From NCBI RefSeq assembly GCF_028369295.1, contig NZ_JAQMYP010000028.1, forward strand, positions 1-64,000: a DNA stretch of 64,000 nucleotides, in the 5' to 3' direction. The DNA comes from Streptomyces sp. HD (GTDB taxonomy: Bacteria; Actinomycetota; Actinomycetes; Streptomycetales; Streptomycetaceae). The position numbers were made by a program, and so were the translations under genes. Position 1 is the stretch's first letter; the number at the start of each line of letters is the position of its first letter. The notes beneath the pieces were generated by a model. It was given only the letters and a program-made list of their open reading frames with translations. It ran no database searches and was not told the origin of the DNA. Shown piece by piece: positions 60,540 to 64,000 of this stretch.

Positions 60540-61518
60540 GCCAACTCCTTACTCTGTGCCGCCGCCTGCCCCATGCGCGGCGCAGGCCCACCACTCCCAT
60601 AACGAGCGGGAGTTCCGCAGGGCTCGGGAGCTGGATCGTTCCGTTCGAAACGTCTGACGCAACCCTATGCGACAGCTCGGCGGAGGCGGTCGACCCGGTC
60701 GCCGAGTCGGACACCGAAGCGTAGGTTTTCGGTTCGTCCAGAGAGGTCCAGTGACCGAACGGCCAGGCGATCCACATGGCGCGGCCGACGACCTCGCCCT
60801 CGGAGACCGTGCCGCCGTAGCCCTGGTCCTGGTGCGAGCGGGAGTCGGCGGAGTCGGCACGGTGGTCCCCCATCACCCACAGGCGTCCCTGCGGGACGGT
60901 GATGTCGAACTGCGCGTTGGAGGGGGCGTTGCCGGGGTACAGATAGTCCTCGTTCAGGGGAACGCCGTTGACGGTGACGCGACCCTGCGTGTCACAGCAC
61001 TTGACCCGGTCGCCGCCGACGCCGACGACACGCTTGATGAGGTCCTTCTCGTCGTCGGAGGGCAGCAGACCGATGAACGTGAGCGCCTGCTTGACCTGCT
61101 TGATGACGACGGGATCCTCCTTCTTCACCGTCGTCTGCTCGTCCTGGAGCCAGCCGCCGGGGTCCTTGAACACGACGACGTCCCCGCGCTGCGGCTTGGA
61201 GCCGAACCAGGGGGTGAGCTTGTCGACCAGGACGCGGTCGCCGACCTGGATCGTCTGCTCCATGGAGCCGGACGGGATCACGAAGGCCTGGACGAGGAAG
61301 GTCTTCAGGACGAGCGCTATGAGGACCGCGACGCCGACGAGGAGGGGTATCTCCTTCATCGCGGAGCGCCTGCGGCGCCGTTTGACCTTGCGCTGCAGCT
61401 TGCGCCGCTCCGCGCGCGTACGACCGCCGGCGGGGCTGGCGGCGCGCCGGGCGCCGGTGGGCAGCAGATTTTCGGCGGGGCTGTTGGGCACGCCGCGGGG
61501 CTTGCCACGGTTACCCAT
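60427..61518 (-). CDS. sipX: Type I signal peptidase SipX-like
   Basis: A 363-residue signal peptidase. Catalytic Ser in VIPSGSMEQTIQVGDRVLVD, Lys in DLIKRVVGVGGDRVKCCD, and box E WVMGDHRADSADSRSH. A basic N-terminus (KLQRKVKRRRRRSAMKEI) precedes the membrane helix. After residue 310 the sequence becomes Arg/Trp-rich (GLRRAWGRRRHRVRSWRGG) and overlaps the start of sipY in another frame. This tail may be genuine, or the sign of a lost stop codon. ATG at 61518 overlaps sipW by 8 bases. Confidence 0.88.
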   Translation of the reverse strand: MGNRGKPRGVPNSPAENLLPTGARRAASPAGGRTRAERRKLQRKVKRRRRRSAMKEIPLLVGVAVLIALVLKTFLVQAFVIPSGSMEQTIQVGDRVLVDKLTPWFGSKPQRGDVVVFKDPGGWLQDEQTTVKKEDPVVIKQVKQALTFIGLLPSDDEKDLIKRVVGVGGDRVKCCDTQGRVTVNGVPLNEDYLYPGNAPSNAQFDITVPQGRLWVMGDHRADSADSRSHQDQGYGGTVSEGEVVGRAMWIAWPFGHWTSLDEPKTYASVSDSATGSTASAELSHRVASDVSNGTIQLPSPAELPLVMGVVGLRRAWGRRRHRVRSWRGGCGGWRTIRARRRGAPRTPRGSSRPGRGRRRDLRE

Positions 61519-62245
61519 GGGCACCCTCTTCCGCGGCGGGCACACGCGCGTAGGCGTCCGGACGGTGCAGGCGGGTCCAGTGAGCGGTCGGCCATACGAT
61601 CCAGTCGGCACGGCCGATGACCTCCTCGACCGGGATCATGCCGCCGCCGGGCGAGCCCAGATGGTCGCGGGAGTCGCTGGAGTCGCTGCGGTGGTCGCCG
61701 AGGACGAACAGGGTGCCGTCGGGCACGACGACGTCGAAGCGCACCGTCGACGGGCTGTCGCCGCGGTACAGGAATGTCGACTCGTCGACCGACCGGCCGT
61801 TCACCCGGATCCTCCCCTCCTTGTCACAGCAGACCACATGGTCTCCCCCCACACCGACAACGCGTTTGATGTAGTCCGCGTCCCCGAAATACCCAGTTCC
61901 GTCGAACACGACAACATCGCCGCGTCGCGGCTCGGCACCGAAACGGTACGCCAACTTATTTACGAGAACGCGGTCGCCGATCCTCAATCCGGACTCCATG
62001 GATCCGCTGGGAATCTGGAACGGCCGCAGGATGAACGTGTTGAGCAGCAGCACGAACACCAGAAGGAGCAGCAGGGTAAGGCTGATCCGGCCGCCCGGGA
62101 GCCACTCGGTGATCCGCGACACCAACGCGAAACGCGACCGTCCCTCCTGCCCCTCTGTGTCCGAGGTCTCCTCGTCCGAGGTCGTCCCGGAGTCGGAGGG
62201 GCGGGAGGAGCGGTCGCGCTCCGTCTGCTGTGCTTCGGTGTTCAT
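61511..62245 (-). CDS. sipW: Type I signal peptidase SipW-like
   Basis: A 244-residue signal peptidase and the first of four in tandem. Nucleophile Ser in QIPSGSMESGLRIGDRVLVN, Lys in DYIKRVVGVGGDHVVCCDKE, box E FVLGDHRSDSSDSRDH. One N-terminal helix (ISLTLLLLLVFVLLLNTFIL) after a 50-residue acidic cytoplasmic segment; no clear C-terminal helix, unlike the other three. The gene follows rplS by 60 bases. Confidence 0.92.
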   Translation of the reverse strand: MNTEAQQTERDRSSRPSDSGTTSDEETSDTEGQEGRSRFALVSRITEWLPGGRISLTLLLLLVFVLLLNTFILRPFQIPSGSMESGLRIGDRVLVNKLAYRFGAEPRRGDVVVFDGTGYFGDADYIKRVVGVGGDHVVCCDKEGRIRVNGRSVDESTFLYRGDSPSTVRFDVVVPDGTLFVLGDHRSDSSDSRDHLGSPGGGMIPVEEVIGRADWIVWPTAHWTRLHRPDAYARVPAAEEGAHG

Positions 62246-62305
62246 CGGGGCCAGATGTTATCCGGCCCCGCTTTGAACCCCGCGAGGGCGAGCCCCCTGA
62301 AGCGC

Positions 62306-62656
62306 TCAGTTCTCGCGCTTCTCCTTGATCTTCGCCGCCTTGCCGCGCAGCTCGCGCAGGTAGTACAGCTTGGCGCGGCGGACGTCACCCTTGGTGACGA
62401 GCTCGATCTTCTCGACGATCGGGGTGTGCACCGGGAAGGTGCGCTCGACGCCGACGGAGAAGGAGACCTTGCGGACCGTGAAGGTCTCGCGGACACCGGC
62501 GCCCTGGCGGCGGATCACAACGCCCTTGAACTGCTGCACACGGGAGCGGTTGCCCTCGATGACGCGGACGTGGACGTTGACGGTGTCACCCGGGCGGAAG
62601 GCCGGGACGTCGCTGCGCAGCGACGCGGCGTCGACTGAGTCGAGCAGGTGAGACAT
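62306..62656 (-). CDS. rplS: 50S ribosomal protein L19
   Basis: A 116-residue ribosomal protein located at the 30S-50S interface. Family segments are RPGDTVNVHVRVIEGNRSRV, QQFKGVVIRRQGAGVRETFT, and VRRAKLYYLRELRGKAAKIK. ATG at 62656 is fixed by family length. The gene follows trmD, the widely conserved rpsP-rimM-trmD-rplS order. Confidence 0.97.
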   Translation of the reverse strand: MSHLLDSVDAASLRSDVPAFRPGDTVNVHVRVIEGNRSRVQQFKGVVIRRQGAGVRETFTVRKVSFSVGVERTFPVHTPIVEKIELVTKGDVRRAKLYYLRELRGKAAKIKEKREN

Positions 62657-62790
62657 TTCGTCTGCTTTCTTCGCCCATGCCACAGGTCATAGACGGGAGC
62701 TAGGTGTTTCGTGAGGATGCTGTCCGTGCCGGGGCGGGCGTCGTGTCCCCCTGTGGCAGGGGCGCACGCCGGACGACGCACAACAGCGAC

Positions 62791-63624
62791 TCATTCTTCC
62801 ACGCCCTCGGTCCTGCGCCAAAATCGGCCGAACCGCTCCCCCTCCGGATCGGGCATCCAGCCCAGGATGGAGAGCATCTCGCGGTCCTTCTTGTCGAAGG
62901 CCTTGGGGTCGCAGCGCTCGATGAGGTCGGGCCGGTTGGCCGTCGTACGCCTGAGCGCCTCGTCCCGCCGCCAGCGGGCGATCTTGCCGTGGTGGCCGCT
63001 GAGCAGCACCTCCGGGATGCCCCGGCCGCGCCACTCGGGCGGCTTGGTGTAGACGGGCCCCTCCAGGAGGTTGGCCATGGCGCCGGGCGCGAAGGAGTCG
63101 TCGCGGTGCGACTCGGCGTTGCCCAGGACGCCGGGCAGCAGGCGGGCCACGGCCTCCGTGACGACCAGGACGGCCGCCTCGCCACCGGCCAGGACGTAGT
63201 CACCGATGGACACCTCGTGGACGGGCATCCGGGTGGCGTACTCGTCGACGACACGGCGGTCGATGCCCTCGTAGCGGGCCGGCGTGAAGATCAGCCACGG
63301 CCGCTCGGAGAGCTCGACGGCGAGTTCCTGGGTGAAGGGACGGCCGCTGGGAGTGGGGACGATGAGGGAGGGCGCGCGCGAGCCGGTCTCGTAGCCGTCG
63401 GCCAGGACGGAGTCCAGCGCGTCCGCCCAGGGCTCGGTCTTCATGACCATGCCGGGGCCGCCGCCGTACGGGGTGTCGTCGACCGTGTTGTGGCGGTCGT
63501 ACGTCCAGTCCCGCAGGTCGTGCACATGCACGTTCAGCTGTCCACGCGCGCGTGCCTTGCCGACCAGGGAGACGTTCAGGGGCTCCAGGTACTCGGGGAA
63601 GATCGTGACGACGTCGAGCCTCAT
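62791..63624 (-). CDS. trmD: tRNA (guanine37-N1)-methyltransferase TrmD
   Basis: A 277-residue SPOUT-class methyltransferase that makes m1G37 in tRNA and prevents frameshifting. Conserved regions: MRLDVVTIFPEYLEPLNVSL, DDTPYGGGPGMVMKTEPWAD, RYEGIDRRVVDEYATR and VSIGDYVLAGGEAAVLVVTE (the trefoil knot). It overlaps the rimM stop by four bases (ATGA). Confidence 0.97.
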   Translation of the reverse strand: MRLDVVTIFPEYLEPLNVSLVGKARARGQLNVHVHDLRDWTYDRHNTVDDTPYGGGPGMVMKTEPWADALDSVLADGYETGSRAPSLIVPTPSGRPFTQELAVELSERPWLIFTPARYEGIDRRVVDEYATRMPVHEVSIGDYVLAGGEAAVLVVTEAVARLLPGVLGNAESHRDDSFAPGAMANLLEGPVYTKPPEWRGRGIPEVLLSGHHGKIARWRRDEALRRTTANRPDLIERCDPKAFDKKDREMLSILGWMPDPEGERFGRFWRRTEGVEE

Positions 63625-64000
63625 GCGCTGTCATCCCTGGTGGAGACGGTCTCGGCCTGGTCGTCGATCAGGCCCGGCGGAGGCGTGATGACCGCCCGCT
63701 GCTCCTCCAGGTCGATCTCGGTGACGATCTCCCCGACGAACGGGATCATGACTTCACTGCCGTCGGGACGCTCCACGATGAACAGGTCCTGGGACGGCAG
63801 ATGCGAGATCTCGGTGATACGGCCGACCTCGACGCCGTCCGCAGTCACCACGTCCAGGTCCATGAGCTGGTGGTCGTAGTACTCGTCCTCCTCCTCGGGC
63901 AACTCGTCCGGGTCGACCTCGGCGATCAGGAGGATGTTGCGCAGCGCCTCGGCGCCGGTGCGGTCGCGCACGCCCTCGAAGCGCAGGAGGAGACGGCCGC
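63621..64000 (-). CDS. rimM: Ribosome maturation factor RimM, 5' end beyond window
   Basis: The C-terminal 126 codons of RimM, a 30S assembly factor that binds S19. Visible: GRLLLRFEGVRDRTGAEALR, then the acidic LPEEEDEYYDHQLMDLDVVT and the PRC-barrel strands LFIVERPDGSEVMIPFVGE ending DLEEQRAVITPPPGL. The frame remains open to the window edge, so the N-terminal domain is outside. Confidence 0.95.
   Translation of the reverse strand, partial: GRLLLRFEGVRDRTGAEALRNILLIAEVDPDELPEEEDEYYDHQLMDLDVVTADGVEVGRITEISHLPSQDLFIVERPDGSEVMIPFVGEIVTEIDLEEQRAVITPPPGLIDDQAETVSTRDDSA

Overview
The window is a high-GC actinobacterial chromosome segment, almost certainly Streptomyces. The evidence is the strong G/C bias at third codon positions, the developmental sigma factor gene whiG, four tandem type I signal peptidase genes (sipW-sipX-sipY-sipZ), a LAETG sortase substrate, a mycothiol-type maleylpyruvate isomerase and a DasR-type operator before a chitinase gene. 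From memory the gene order resembles the region around whiG and rpsB-tsf of S. coelicolor, but no alignment was run. The first 42 bases are a 41-C homopolymer that looks like a sequence end or artefact rather than biology.

Layout: 0-2.8 kb, a truncated PAP2 phosphatase, a secreted GH18 chitinase under a DasR-like site, and a small unknown protein. 2.9-10.1 kb, a leftward polyamine operon (aldehyde dehydrogenase, PotD-PotA-PotB-PotC uptake system, FAD amine oxidase). 10.3-24 kb, a mixed block: NADAR protein, DUF4190 protein, adenosine deaminase family enzyme (possibly futalosine pathway), glycerophosphodiesterase, a sigma factor fused to a membrane and extracytoplasmic domain, serine hydrolase, lipid kinase, and a 1349-residue secreted SGNH protein. 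24-26.1 kb, an accessory pocket with an NTF2-like protein, a 3' remnant of an SGNH gene, a lipoprotein and decayed coding sequence. 26.1-31 kb, a second polyamine locus (PotD paralogue, aminobutyraldehyde dehydrogenase, Lrp/AsnC regulator, aminotransferase). 31-36.8 kb, an ABC exporter-like pair, VOC and LOG family proteins, the sortase substrate and a DinB/MDMPI-like protein. 36.8-40.9 kb, a thiamine ABC transporter behind a TPP riboswitch. 40.9-46.4 kb, rlmN, an Xre/DUF2975 pair with a palindromic operator, a tiny membrane protein divergent from a NACHT-type STAND ATPase, and a SRPBCC protein. 46.5-64 kb, conserved housekeeping genes read leftward: rimM, trmD, rplS, four signal peptidases, NUDIX, DUF2469, yraN, yifB/comM, dprA, whiG, TetR, then rpsB, tsf, pyrH, frr and cdsA, interrupted by one rightward M23 peptidase gene.

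How the genes fit together: the two polyamine loci together could import putrescine or spermidine and convert it by amine oxidation or transamination and then aldehyde dehydrogenation to GABA, with the Lrp/AsnC protein as the likely regulator. The thiamine transporter is controlled by TPP. The rightmost 18 kb couples translation (S2, EF-Ts, RRF, L19, TrmD, RimM), nucleotide and lipid precursor synthesis (PyrH, CdsA), protein secretion (Sip) and DNA uptake-type proteins (DprA, YifB, YraN). The parts most worth a second look are the NACHT locus with its small membrane protein, the sigma/anti-sigma/sensor fusion, the SGNH remnant pocket, and several tandem repeats placed exactly at gene ends or starts.
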